Shown here: positions 39,692 through 52,600 of the stretch, one piece after another
Layout of the letters: every line of letters starts with the position of its first letter
How positions within the stretch are numbered: position 1 is the stretch's first letter
Assembly: GCF_010389155.1 (NCBI RefSeq)
Contig: NC_057768.1
Coordinates: 3,532,501-3,596,500 of the forward strand
DNA from: Erigeron canadensis
Taxonomy: Eukaryota > Streptophyta > Magnoliopsida > Asterales > Asteraceae
Reading direction: 5' to 3'
Length of the DNA: 64,000 nucleotides
Program-made: the position numbers and the translations under genes
Notes under the pieces: generated by a model
Told to the model about the DNA's origin: nothing
Database searches by the model: none
What the model saw: only the letters and a program-made list of their open reading frames with translations

Positions 39692-42600
39692 TCAAAGGTT
39701 GAATTTTGGCCGTGGGAATCCTGATGATGCTGCAGCATAAATTTGGTGTGGAGGGGGTCCATTGTAATTAACATTATTTTCACTTGAAGATACTGGCAAA
39801 TCATTACCTGCTCCTTCCATACTGCTGCTTGGAAACTGCATCTACAAATAATTATTTACATCGATTTAATTAGAATTAAGTAATTAATAAAACTATTTAC
39901 GTATAACCAAAAAATACACTTGTTACATCATCATTAAGTAGCCTATGATACTTCTAATTAAATTATCGTTAGAATTATTGTAATTTTTATATTAGTTTGC
40001 ATCAATCAACGTTCAAATAATAAACTTTACTTACAAATTAAGATAACTACAATGACCACTCCGATAATGACTGGTATAAATTTTAGGGGTAAGTACCTAG
40101 GAATGTAATGAACTATGCACAAATGTTTATGTTGTGTAATGAACTACAAAGATGTTTATTGTATGTAATGAACTTTCAAATCTAGGTTATTGGATGTATT
40201 CGATCAATCAAAAGTGTACAAGTGACAGCTTAGATAGTTGCCACATATACCCGGATACATTCAATAACCGAGATTTGAAAGTTCATTACATACAATAAAC
40301 ATATAGGTAGTTCATTACATAACATAAACATTCGTGCATAGTTTATTACATTACCAGGTACTTATCCCTAAATTTTAATCAAAAGAGGGAGGGAACTTGA
40401 AACGTGGTCAATGGGCCGGATGAGTAAAAAAACATGCACGGAATAACCTAAACCAAAAAAGGTCATCTATATATTTATGGGTTTAAATAAGCTATGGAGT
40501 AATTAAGGCAATCTACTTCTTTGAAATGTTTGCCAAAAGTACTAAAGATTTGAAGCGAAGAAGTTGGTGGCTGTCTGACTAATCGAGGATAGAAGTAACA
40601 TAACCATTTTCCTTTTTCAAGTTTACTTTTAACAGATAGAGATTCAATATTTACGCTGCCATTCCAAAATAAAAAAATATATTGTAAATATAAAGTTATT
40701 TTAGTAAATATAAAGTTATTTATATTTTAGTAAATATAAAGTTATTTAAAAATTAAAAACAAAAGCTCTAAGCTTCAAATAGAAAAGCTTCCTCAAACAT
40801 TGCCTATATATGATACTCTACCTTCCTAGAAAAAAAACTCTACTCCCTATATAAACTTCCTGTAAAGGATGAACTTTATGTATTCGAAATGGAAAAAGGG
40901 AATATGGGTTGTTCCCCGTCTAATCTTATAGAGAAATCTCACATTCAAATATTTTAATTAGTTTTTTTATTTTAAATAAATCATTGGGCTCTTAACGAAT
41001 TTTATGATTCAGAAATTAAAATCCGATCGGTGTTTTTCATCTAAGCTTAGATGGGGATAACCCAATACTCACTTCCACATTTATAATAATGAGTTGTGAT
41101 TTGTATACAACGCTTCTTAATTTATAGAATCACTAATAAGGCCCTTTTATTATAGACGTCCATTTGGACGTCGGACACAAATTTTCCATTCAAACGTTAT
41201 AACGACCGAGCGTCATATGTCGGCCTCCATTTCGTATATTATATTCCAGATTCGGACACACAAAAGGTAGAGGGTCGTGGGTCTGTGAACGAGGTTTATG
41301 TAGTAAAGAAAAGAAAAAAAAAAGATTTTTAGGAGTGGAAGAATAGAGGGAAAGAAATAGAAGTTCTTATAAAGAATGAGTGTTCTTGAGGTACCCTACA
41401 AGAGACAAAACGGATGTTTTTAGCAGAAGGACTAATAATCATTTATGTTATTAGCATCTTTCGAATACAAGAATCTCAAATGCTCATGGTATTATGAGAC
41501 CACCTAATTAGGGTTTTTGAATAAAATCATAACACATAACATTAAATTTTACAGAAAAGTGCATAAAAAGGGTGATTAATTAGTTAGCTAGAACAACAAA
41601 TAATAATAATAAAGGATGAAATATTAAGCTAAATATAGAGTTTGTCTTTTACCGAAAGATACAAGTATATATATATGTTAGAGTCAAATATATACTGTAT
41701 TATTGTTTCACAGTATTACTTTTTCTGGGTTTTATAATAGATTATTAAAAGGGGTAGTGGGAATTCATATGTGGTGAGAAACCCGGCCAGCAGCACCAAT
41801 ATATAGATCTAATTATTGAATCATATTGTGTGTTATGCCTTGTCAAATATATATTTATTGGGAAAATGTTAGATGATGTTACGTCATGCATGATGTTACA
41901 TTCACAAAAACTCAAATCTTTTTTTACATATATCAAAAAGCCCCCATATTTATTTATATAGTTAGAGGAGAGTCTTATTTTGAGAATTCATTTTTTTAAG
42001 AACTTTGAGAACTCTTAAATTATGTAATGAAACACATGTTTTTTTTATTCATTCACATGTAAAACGTTATAAAAATATATGCTGTAGAAAAAGTTTTTTT
42101 CAAAACCTTATATATACACCCATTTGTTAATATGTGAACAAAAACGTGAATTATTTATTTACAAGTTCACAAAAGGCTATTTTGAAGGTTTTTTAAAAAG
42201 TTTCTTCTACAACATACTTTTTTATATCATTTCACATGTGAATGAAAAAAAAAAATTTATGAACAAATATATTATTTAAGAGTTCTTATAGTTCTTAAAA
42301 AAAATTGTTTCTTACAATAAAAAAAATCTATAGATATATACAGAAGCACACATGATACACAGATATAAACACTTCTTTTTTTTCTTTTCTTTCCTAGACC
42401 AATTGTCCATAAACATTACATTTTCACATAAAATAATGTACAAAACTAACTTCCATCGACTTAATACACCAAGTGGAGTATAATAAATCAGTGTAATGTT
42501 TTTTTGATAGATAAAAGTTATTGAAAAAGCTGACACTCCAAACAGAAAAGTTCTTTGAGAAGATTTTGCATTGTATATAACAATAAGATGAAATAACAAA

Positions 42601-45600
42601 AAATCAAAACTAAAGGGAGAGGTAGAAAGGGGGGCTCACTTGATGACTTGATGAGTTGAAGACTAGTGGATTAATGAACATATGATGCATAGATGAATCA
42701 ACCGGCGGTCTCAAAAAATCCTTGTATCCGTGTGCTTCACTACGATTTGTATACGATTCAGGATTTGTATGACTTGGAAGCTGTATTTTTTCCGAGTCAT
42801 TTCGTTGGCCGATGGATCTAAATCCAAGTTGAATTGAGTTGGAGTAGCGATCATCCTTTACAAGATGACCCATTTCTCCTACATTGTTATTCGTATTCGA
42901 TCCCAAGCACCCACCCAAGCTCAAATCAAGGTTGTGGTGATGGTCTGATGTTACATTGTTATGGCTATTGTTGTTACTTGAACATTCTGCACAACAAAAA
43001 GTTTAAAACCCACAAATTTCAGATTCAAGGAACAAAGGTATCCAAATATGAGTAGAATAATATGTGTTCATGAAAGAAATTTTTAAAATATAAAAAATGA
43101 TGTTTTACATGTAATATTAACGGCACAACTTGTTATCTGTTTATCTATATATAAAATGCTCGAAATGTTATGTATGAATTCTTATTGGAAAAAATGTGTT
43201 GTGTATTACCAGTCAAATTGAGCTCATTGTCATATATACTTGAATCAAAATTGGTTACAGCAGCCTTCCCATTACATTTGATAGCAGCCTTGTCATAAGC
43301 CCTAATTAAGTTTCCAAAAAATTAATCATAGAGTTAAACCCTAGATTATTTTGTCATATTAAGCCTTTAAGAATAGGAATTTATTTTACCTGGCTGCATC
43401 AACTTCTGTATCAAATAGACCCAGATATACATACCTGTTTAATAAGCACATAAAATGCTAAACATCAAAGTTGACAAAAGAAAAATATAGATATATATCA
43501 TTAATAAAATCATCTAAAAAAGGAAAGAAATCCCAAGTGTCTTGTTATTAGATCTATTTACTATCAATAAAAAGGAGAAGGCATCTAGCTACTACCTATG
43601 TGAGTAAAACCAAAAAAAACAAAAGAAAAGGAAAAGAGGCCGGGTAGCACAAAACTTAAAAGTGAAGAGAAGAATGTGCCAAGTAGCTAGCTACACATAG
43701 GTAGCTAAATGTAGGCATCTACAATTTAATACTATAAGAAAAAGAATTCCTTCTAGCAGCTTCAATCTTATTATATGTTTAAAATGCTTTAATATATAAA
43801 TTAACCAAAAGATCATCACGTGACAATTGGATAAAAGGGTGTTTCGATCATATTTATTGGAAATTATATGGTGAAAATAATATATTTTTAATACAAAATA
43901 AAACATTACAAATGACAAGAAAATTGTTATTTTTCATTTTCTGCAAAATTAGCATCCAATAATGTATCAAAAAGATCACATGACAATGGATAAATCAATA
44001 GTTACATCTTATTTGGCAAAAAAGAGGTTATTTCCAATAGAGCTAGCTAGAGATACATTTCACATTATCACATGTAACAAAAGTGCTTTTTTTCTAAGTT
44101 GTTTAACAATATCAAAGTTTATGAACTAATTTATTAAACCAATGTACGCAGAAAACAGACCCAGATAAAATGTCTTATGTATATACCAACCGACACATAT
44201 GGACAATTAATGTAATTTTGAATGTACATGATAACGTACATAATGCTTCTATATATGTGTATGTATATATAAATATATGTACATGGGGTGTATGTATATC
44301 AAATATTACATGTATAACGTGTAATGGCAAATTGTTGTCCCGCAAAATAGGAAACAAAACGATTGCCTCAAGAATAAGCAATAGAAAAGGAAGAAGAAAA
44401 AAAACGTACTTTTTGCCTAAGAATTGGCCCATTCTAGCTTCCCATCTACCACATTTATGCAATGTAACACCTCTGTATTTTGAACTTCCTCTTGGAAATC
44501 CTGTACTTTGTCTCCTTAGCACATGCACAAACTCTTCTTTTGTTAGATTGTGCATCTGTTTTTTCATAATTAAATCCATATGTTACAAATACGTACGTAT
44601 ACGTAAATAAAAATAGACACTCAAAATGTTGTGCCTTTTTTTCTTGAAAATTAACACACACACACACACAAACATTGTTTATTAATTAAGAACACTAACT
44701 TGTTTTAGGTCTTCTTGATAGTCTTCAAGGTTAAAGTTTATGTCTGCTTCCATTCCCCTAAACTTGATGGCTGCCCTATCATATGCTCTACACAAAGAAT
44801 GAAATCTTTTAGTTAGTTAATTAAGTATACTTAATCCACATTATCTAGATTTATATAAATCAACATTGCACATTTTATACAATGTACTAGCTTACCGAGC
44901 TGCTGCGTGCGCCGTGTCAAAGCCACCTGGTTTATAATGAAAAATCAAAATCAAATTACTTCTAGATATTTTTATTCCTTTTACTATATACGTTAACGTT
45001 TATAATAATTAGTTTTCTTATTATGGCAAAAATGAAATGAAGAAATGAACGGAATTAATCATACCTAGATAAACTTGCTTCCCACAATCCCTAATTAGTC
45101 ATACAAAAATAAAATAGTAATTAGTTGAAAATTGTAAGGAAACAATTATATTATAAATCAAGAAAGGATACATAATTGCCTAAATACTTTTGGCCAATAA
45201 ATTTGTTTAAACATAAATTATAAAATACGATATTGCATTGGGAATACGTCACAAAAATCATCTAATCTTTTCAATAAATGACAAAACAAGAAAGTGGGAA
45301 TAAAAAATTTGTAGGAAAATGCAACTTGCAAAACTATAAACAAAAAAAATTCAAAAAAACCTACCATATATGTGATTCCCACCGGCCGGTTCGCCGGTAA
45401 AAGGTAACACCACGATACTGTGAGCTCCTTGACCGCGGGCCACGGCGGCTTTTCTTCATCTGTTGAGGAACCACGGCGGCAATATTTTTTCCGACGAACC
45501 CGTCAGTAACACCGGCAACACCATCGGTTGACTGGTGACAGAATTTGACACCAAACCAATGAGCAGTAGGAAAACTAGTAACCGGCGGAGGTATCATATC

Positions 45601-45942
45601 TCCACCACCACTAGTGGATGTAGTGGGGCCCACCTCAGAATCATCCACTGGAAAAAACTGTCGTGTAACCGGCAGATCACCCTCCCATGATGAACTTTCC
45701 GTCATGGAAAAACCAAACAACCGGCTATCACCGGTAGTAGTAGTGTTTCCATCTCTTGGACACCCTTTATCCGATTCTTCATCGTTGGAGCCACCGTCTT
45801 CTTCCATGACTACGGCTGATGAACTCGAGTTCGATACCGGACCGACCCGTTTACCCTTATCATCTTCGGCTTTCTTTTCATTATCTTCTTGATCAAGTTG
45901 CTTTCTCCGACCAGGAAATCCATTTAGATCCCACATTTCCAA
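39692..45942 (-). CDS. AP2: APETALA2-type (euAP2) transcription factor, miR172 target
   Basis: Nuclear DNA-binding regulator of floral organ identity and flowering time. Nine exons (plus coordinates): 45365-45942, 45065-45090, 44896-44926, 44700-44787, 44410-44555, 43390-43434, 43210-43301, 42640-42986, 39692-39841. All junctions are GT...AG and the total is 1503 nt, 500 aa, in frame throughout. Motifs: N-terminal DLNGFP (EAR-type, residues 5-10), [24 protein letters not shown], basic [10 protein letters not shown] (163-172, likely NLS), AP2 domain R1 (about 174-237, [20 protein letters not shown]), R2 (about 267-328, [20 protein letters not shown]) and a second EAR motif LDLSLG (355-360). 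The N-terminal motifs resemble AP2 itself more than TOE1/TOE2. The 26- and 31-nt micro-exons are typical of the family. The miR172 site encodes AAASSGF (487-493); the tail beyond it is only seven residues, shorter than usual. The 2.8-kb last intron carries two MITEs. The start is the ATG giving MEMWDLNG. Confidence 0.95.
39715..39735 (-). promoter_or_regulatory. miR172 target site in AP2 last exon
   Basis: On the minus strand the 21-nt site begins CTGCAGCATCATCAGGATTC and ends with one more C, the conserved pairing site for miR172. It lies in codons for AAASSGF. In the family, miR172 pairing represses the mRNA by cleavage or by blocking translation, setting the phase change and floral domain of expression. 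The match is by recalled consensus. Confidence 0.93.
40086..40368. mobile_element. MULE-derived MITE in AP2 intron 8
   Basis: 283 bp, GGGGTAAGTACC...GGTACTTATCCC, flanked by perfect 9-bp repeats TAAATTTTA (40077-40085 and 40369-40377). It is almost fully self-complementary (arms of about 125 bp). The TIR shares the layout GGG(A)TAA-G/TACC, TGTAATGAACTATG, ATGTTTATGTT with the 7838-8989 element, so they are one family. Confidence 0.92.
41962..42318. mobile_element. Foldback MITE in AP2 intron 8
   Basis: The left arm has AAGAACTTTGAGAACTCTTAA (about 41999), TTCATTCACATGTAAAACG and ATATGCTGTAGAA. The right arm has these in inverted order (TTCTACAACATAC, TCACATGTGAATGAA, AAGAGTTCTTATAGTTCTT). 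Arms are about 130 bp with a spacer of about 50 bp. The exact ends and target duplication are unclear. Confidence 0.75.
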
Positions 45943-46135
45943 ATACCTTTTTTTTTCTTCTTTCTTCTTATATATATATAGATTTGATATATATATATAT
46001 ATATAGATAGATCAAAAATGGGATTATTTTGTTATTTTATTCTTGTTATGTTTTATGGGAGTTGGTCTAAAAAGAAAGCAAAGAACAAGAAAGCTAGGGT
46101 TTCATTGATATAAGATGGGCTATAAATATATAGCT
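45943..46135 (-). promoter_or_regulatory. AP2 5' UTR and putative core promoter
   Basis: On the minus strand an AAACCCTAG telo-box (46094-46102) lies about 155 bp before the ATG, and a TATATATTTATAG TATA-like run lies at about 46121-46133. Telo-boxes often sit just downstream of plant transcription starts. A TA/GATA microsatellite (about 45970-46010) lies in the leader. Assignment is by position only. Confidence 0.4.
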
Positions 46136-48836
46136 ATAGAAACACTACACATATCTTACTAGATCTTGTATATGTGTAAAATCTCTTTAGTCAATATATA
46201 TATATACAATCAACTTACCAAAAACAGCATGGATGAAGCAATTTTACATTAGGCCATGACCAAAAAGCAGAAAATTCATCTTCTTTTAATTTCTCCTTTT
46301 TTTTTTTGTTTCTCTTTACTCTTTTATAATATATCTAGACACACACAAACACAAACAAACCTATAGATACATATACTAATAAAGGTGTATGTGTATGTGT
46401 GTGAGATATATGGAGAGTTTCTCTTTGTGTTCTTGTGAACTTGTTTTTCTTTTTGATTGAATTGTACTACTTTACTCTTTTTAAAAAAATCCAACTATCT
46501 CCTCCTTGTAATCTTCTCATTTACACATATCTATATCTATATATTGATTTTAGTGAGAGAGAAGAAAAGGAGAGGTAGAGAGAGAATGAACCATCTCTTT
46601 CTTAGACAGCTCTCCGACGTTAAACCAAATCGAAAAAAGAAGTTTATATATATATATTATATATATGTATGTATATGTGTATGTATAATGGGAATAATAA
46701 TAATAAGAAGAAGTCACAAATGAAAACACTTTAGTTTTTGTCTGTTTTTTCTCTCTCACTACAATTATATTATATACCCTGGAAAGGAAATAGACAACAC
46801 CAAGACTAGAAAGATGACTAATTACTCAATTTCCTTATTTAGTTAATGTTAATTAATTATATGTGACTGTCCTATGTATCCCTATATATCCCTATATATC
46901 ATCATACCTTCTCATTCATTCATTCAATTATCGACATTATTATTGCCCACCATTTCTTTCATATATCTTTTACCCTTTTGACATTTCTTTTCTTTGAATT
47001 TTTTTTTTCCTTTACCCATCACACATGACTTCTACAAATAGTAATTTTGAATGAATAACAAAATTCAGGTTTTATGCAAATTCAAAATAATTAAATTGCA
47101 TTTTAACAGACTCATTATGAACGAAAGATTTATCTTGTGACAATTACTCCGTGAACTTTATCATCAGCTGCTTTAGTCAGCTAATGTATCAATGTCAATA
47201 GTTAATCATTTGGTGTGTTAAAGTGTTTACATAGACATTTGTTATTCGAGAATCGGAGAATTAATAATGTATGTTTTAGTTAAGTGTGTAACTTATTTCC
47301 TTCTTAGATAGATACATTAACGTGTTCTTTCTTTTGGTTATATAGTGTTTTATAATATTCCTTTTTTTTAGATTTCCAGAATAAATTTGGTTCTTTTACA
47401 TAATTCTTTTATATTATTATAAATAAAAATAAATTAAGCTTACGAAATCTCAGAGCCATTTCTTCAACAATGGGCTACAAAATAGCTTTTCCTTTTATAT
47501 GGAAAGTGATATTAGTATTAATTAATTTATAAATTAATTAAATTGTGTGGTACAAATATATAATACTTTCTTTTATATGAGGTAGTATATATGCTGTAGA
47601 TATACTCATATACATATAAATTTGAAATTTTTTTATTTCTCGTGTACCGATTACCTCTATTATCGAAATTACATATCACTTTTACTATTTTCTAAAGTAT
47701 TTCATAGTATTTCAATTTAATGTTACTACGAGTATTATTTTTTTTTTCCATTTCGTTCATATATTCATTCTTCTGATCTTTAAATTTTTAATTACTCTGT
47801 ATAATGTTCATATGTCTTATTTAATTATACCTAAATCCTTAAGTTACTATTATTTACATTATAAATGTTGTTTAAAGAGCTTTTTCCTCATGATTTATAG
47901 TCTAATTGACGTCGCCAATGGAGTGGTGGACTGATGATCCATTAGTAAAGTGTTTGAACTTGGGGCAATCTACGAAATACTATGCTGCATTCTGGGTATT
48001 CGTGTAGTTTATAAACATGATAGATTGTCGTTAAAAAAAGAAAGATAATAGAGGTCTTTAATTTTCTTTCATTTTTCTCTTTTACAATTTATTGTATAAA
48101 AATGATATGTTGTCTACATGTTAATTTTGTTTTTGTTTTATGTTGTGAATTGTGTAAAGGTCTAGAGAGAAGCCACATATGAAGCTCAATGAGTTTAGCG
48201 AGTCAAATGAACGAGCGACTGAGTTTATATTCTATATTTAGAAGCTTTGATTTTTGGTGTATATAGAAAATAAAATAACTTCGTTCCAATAATGGTAGCA
48301 GAGTTGGGTTGCCATAAATAGAAAAGACAGCTACTTGTCCTTAAAATGGTGGGCCCATTGAGTTGTAATTGGTCCTGGGCCTATTGACCCATTGGCTTTC
48401 TGTGTGCACTGCAATATTAAACTTTGAATGTTTTTTTTTAATGTTAGTATCAAGTATTATTATTAAAAATAAGAAAAATGATATTTAATTTATGTGCCTA
48501 CAAATAAACTTAAATCCTTAAGAGTTTAATACATGGATTCTTTTCATTCTCTTTCTTAATTTTATCCCTTGATTTTTTCACATGTTATAATTATATGATT
48601 AAGTTGATATTTAGATACATAAATTAAGTTGATTTATCTTAAAAATAAATATGCAGTAACTAAAAAAATATATATTAATTGATGGTATTCAATCTTAACT
48701 TTCAATATTAATTTCAGGGTTGAAGATTGTCAAAATTAACTTAAAAAACCTTAATATTTTTTAATGTTTAAAATTTTCATGGGCTAATAAGCCCATATAC
48801 TATGAGTATAAAGTCTCATTTTTTTTAAACCAGCTT
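46136..48836. other. Upstream DNA of AP2 and intergenic region
   Basis: AT-rich with TG/TA microsatellites (about 46380-46410 and 46645-46690). No coding region, RNA gene or clear TE end recognised. Distal AP2 regulatory sequence may lie here but cannot be pointed to. Confidence 0.4.
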
Positions 48837-50182
48837 TCTTATTATAATATATATTAAAAATAAAGTCTCGTAATCCATGTAAAGAATAGTAACTTTTTTA
48901 AATTTCTTATTTTCACCACATAAGTTTCAATCTTTACATTTTTAACACTAAACTATAATATATTTTAGTAAACTTTTTGTTCTATTTATTTTCACTACAA
49001 AACTTTCAATCTTTACACTTTTAGCACTAAACTATAATATTTTTTAGTAATGGTATACTTTTTATTTTTTTTACTTTCACCACAGAAGTTTCAATCTTTA
49101 CACTTTTAGCACTAACTATGATACCTTTATTAAACTTTTTAGCGTGTAAAGAATAGTATAATTTTTTATTTTTTAATTTCACCACATAAGTTTCAATCTT
49201 TACATTTTTAACACTAAACTATAATTTTTAGTAAAATTTTTGTTCTATTTATTTTCACCACAAAACTTTCAATCTTTACACTTTTAGTACTAAACTATAA
49301 TATTTTTTAATAATAGTATACTTTTTATTCTTTTTACTTTCACCACAGAAGTTTCAATCTTTACCCTTTTAGCACTAAACTATAATACTTTATAGTAAAC
49401 TTTTTATTCTTTTTATTTTCAACACAAAAAACTTTCAATCTTTACACTTTTAGCAATAAACAATAATATTTTTTAGTAAACTTTGTATTCTTTTTATTTT
49501 TACTACAATATTTTAACTCTTTACACTTTTAGCATTAAACTTTCATAGTTTTTAATTTCTTTTATTTTAAGGTACGGGAAAGCGTGTATAGAATAATATA
49601 CTTTTATTTTATTTTTTATTTTCATCACAATAGTTTCACTCTTTACACTTTTAGAACAAAACTTTGATAATTCTTAGTAAACTTTTTAAATATTTTCACC
49701 ATAATATCTTAACCCCTTACACTTTTAACACTAAATTTTTCTACTTTTTGATAATCTTTTATTTTAACTACAACATTTTAACCTCTTACACTTTAGAAAC
49801 AAACTTTTTAACACATATATTAAAAAGAAATGTACGGGAAAACTTATACAGAATAATAAACTTTCTATTCATTTTATTTTCACCACAACATTTTAACCCC
49901 TTATACTTTTAGCACCAAATTTTTATATTTTTTGATTTTCTTTTATTTTCACCACAACATTTAAGTCTATTACACTTTTAGCACTAAACTTTTATGTGAA
50001 CGACTTTCACTTTCACACAAAACTTTTACAGCTCATTTTTTAATTGACAAATGTCAGTTTTTAATAATTTGAATAATACGTGTTTTTTTCAAAAAGTTTA
50101 TGGCACAGTTGAATAATATTTTTTTATTAAATCGTTAATAAATGTAATGTCTCCCGGGGCAACGCCCGGGTGACATATCTTG
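48837..50182 (+). mobile_element. Helitron-like element filled with tandem repeats
   Basis: The right end has a strong hairpin CCCGGGGCAACGCCCGGG (50153-50170) followed after eight bases by CTTG (50179-50182) and T, close to the Helitron 3' signature CTRR-T. The left end TCTTATTATAATATATATTA (48837) resembles Helitron 5' ends but follows T rather than A. The body is the tandem array described separately. No Rep/helicase ORF. Confidence 0.5.
48900..50015. repeat. Degenerate tandem array, about 80-110-bp units
   Basis: About twelve units of the type TTTCACCACA-AAGTTTCAATC-TTTACACTTTTAGCACTAAAC-TATAATATTTTTAGTAAAC-TTTTTATTC. Units drift toward the right end, where TTTCAATC becomes TTTTAACCCC. 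ORF 49664-49912 is a by-product. Confidence 0.85.
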
Positions 50183-51864
50183 TTTTTATTTAATAATATT
50201 AAATATATTTATTTAGTTAGTTAAATCTATCTAACAAGTAAGCTATGGATATATATTTGCCCAGAAAACAACGCTAGTCGAAAAAAGCACCGATATCAAA
50301 ATAACCACAAAATGAAAACATCGGTAATGGTATGGGATTAAATTTGACTAGTAATAATCTCAAAGTATTAAGCTAAACAAGATACATATAAAAACGTGTA
50401 TAAATGCATGAGCTTACATTAAACCATAAATTACCTCCGTAAAATCATCTATACCAAATAAATATAAAACAAATTAAACTATGGAAAAAATAATGGGTAT
50501 ATAATTACCTATTAACGGAACAAAAAATTACATTTGACAAATTACGCATGATGTAAACTATACAAGGGGGTTTATCTACCCAATATAAAATCATTATTTA
50601 ATAAACAAGAAAAAAAGGAATAATTTCTTTTTTTTTCCTGCCTTTCTTTCTACATAGATTGAAAATAGATCATAAAGATTTTTCTAAAGAAATATTAGCA
50701 AGACCCCAACTTTTTTGTATTAATGGAACGTATTTTTTTTCTTACAAATATATCTATTTCACATAGGGATGTCAATTCTTTTTCACAAAAAGGGAAACAC
50801 TTTTGTCACAGGATAAGAATACTACCTATACGTTATGCATTTCCTCCTCAATTAAGGTATTAGTTTTTGTTCTATTAGACAACAAAGATCACATTTTTTT
50901 TCACTTCGTTCAAATAAAAGTTGTATCCAAACGGAATTCTTAGTAGTTAAAATATGAAAAATTAAAACGTCCTCACCATAAAAATAATGATATAACTTAT
51001 TAAAATTATGAAAACCCAAAAAAGGAAGTTGACTTTATACAAAACGTTAACTAAAAATAAAATAAAAAACCAAGCAAGCAGGCTGCTGAAGCCAAGCTAC
51101 TTCACTATTCACACGATATCTCTTTAAATAGTATATATAATATAATATAACTAGATGTTAAAATGTTGCTACTCACAAAACTTACATGCAACATTTATGT
51201 TTTGGTTATTTCATAGGTAACATATAGGTAACATAGATGAACCCACCATGTTATCTCTATCGATACTCTTAAAAGTTAAACCTCCTAAAAATAATTTAAA
51301 AAAAGGTACGTATACTATAATATTTTATCAAATTAAACACAAATTATACATTTTTGGATAATTATACGAGTAAATTCATAGAAAATTTATAGATAAATGG
51401 TTTTACCATTGTAAATTAATAATCATGTGTAACTTGTAGGATGTTAGTGGATAAATACCCATTAATTATAATTTGTTGGTAATCTTCGTGAGTAATTCGT
51501 TATTTGTAGTGAGATACTTAAACTGAAACAAACTAAAACAAAATGCACAAATTAAAACTAGATTAATACCCAGTCAGTGACCGAGTAAAAAGATAAATTG
51601 ATATATGCATCATATATTGCAAAAAAATATACGTCAAATTATTAGAAAATGTATTGTGAAAGAGGGAGAAAAAAAAGCATATAGTTTAATTGTAAAGATG
51701 AATGTTTACTTTTGTTCATTGATATTTTTATGAGTCTTATTATATTAGTATATTATTTTTTTTGACATGTTTATTGATATATGAAGTTTAATATGATAGA
51801 TTGAATATAAAGTTTATATAAAATTTTAAACACGTGTGATATTGGTTATATCATGTTAAAGTTG
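50183..51864. other. Intergenic AT-rich DNA
   Basis: No coding region, RNA gene or TE termini recognised. Confidence 0.5.
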
Positions 51865-52600
51865 TCAATAGTCGATCTGGCCCGATACCCAATTTGAAGA
51901 AAAACAGTTTTATGTCAGGTATCTCAACCTGCCAACCCAACAACTTGATTTTTTTCAGGTTAGTTCGGCTTGGCTCCTTGGATTTTCAGGTCCACCTAGT
52001 GGTGTACAAAAACGGTTTTTACTCAACCAGACCCAGTTTTTTGGTCAACGGGGCCAAAACCGGGTTTGACCTAACTCGACCTAGTTTGAAACCGGTTTTT
52101 GGTCAAAATTTGACTGGGTATTGACTAGGTTTTACCAGTTTTTTTTACCAAAACCCGAGCCAGACCCAATCTCAACCCGATATAAAAACGAAAACCTAAA
52201 CCGGTTAGTAATCGCCGGGTTGGGTCAAACACGGTTGTTGACCAATATTGGGTTCAAGTTCTTTTTCGGGTTCGGGTTTCAACCCGGTTTTTTGTACACC
52301 TCTAAGTCCACCTCCCAACATGAAATATTTTTATATTAATTTATTTATAATTAATATTGATCCGTTTGACCCAAAACCACACATTTGGCATTTCAACCCG
52401 TCAACCAATTTGTCTAGAAAACAACACATTTGACTAAATTGATCCAATAACAACCCATTTAACCTAATAACCCACAAATCTACATGTTGACGCGAGTTAG
52501 GTCTTGGTTCTAATCTATGCTATGAAACTTTATTGGGTCTGATTAAGGTTCAAGATTTTTAACCTGCCAACCTAATTGGGGTGGTACTAATTGACAAACG
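51865..52600. mobile_element. Older hAT-like element hosting a younger one
   Basis: The left end TTGTCAATAGTCGATCTGGCCC and the right end, reverse complemented TTTGTCAATTAGTACCACC, are roughly inverted. The body is rich in AACCTGCCAACCCAA and TTTGACCCA words. The insert at 51997-52304 interrupts it. The target duplication is not resolved. Confidence 0.45.
51997..52304. mobile_element. Non-autonomous hAT element, 308 bp
   Basis: TAGTGGTGTACAAAAA...TTTTTTGTACACCTCTA with GG(T)CCACC-type flanks: 8-bp repeats GGTCCACC (51989-51996) and AGTCCACC (52305-52312), 7 of 8 matching. The interior is rich in AACCGG/GGTCAA words. Confidence 0.85.

Noticed and set aside
44170..44610. Plus-strand ORF of 146 codons
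   Set aside because: It is antisense to AP2 exon 5 and its introns, whose minus-strand reading is clearly the conserved AP2 R2 domain.
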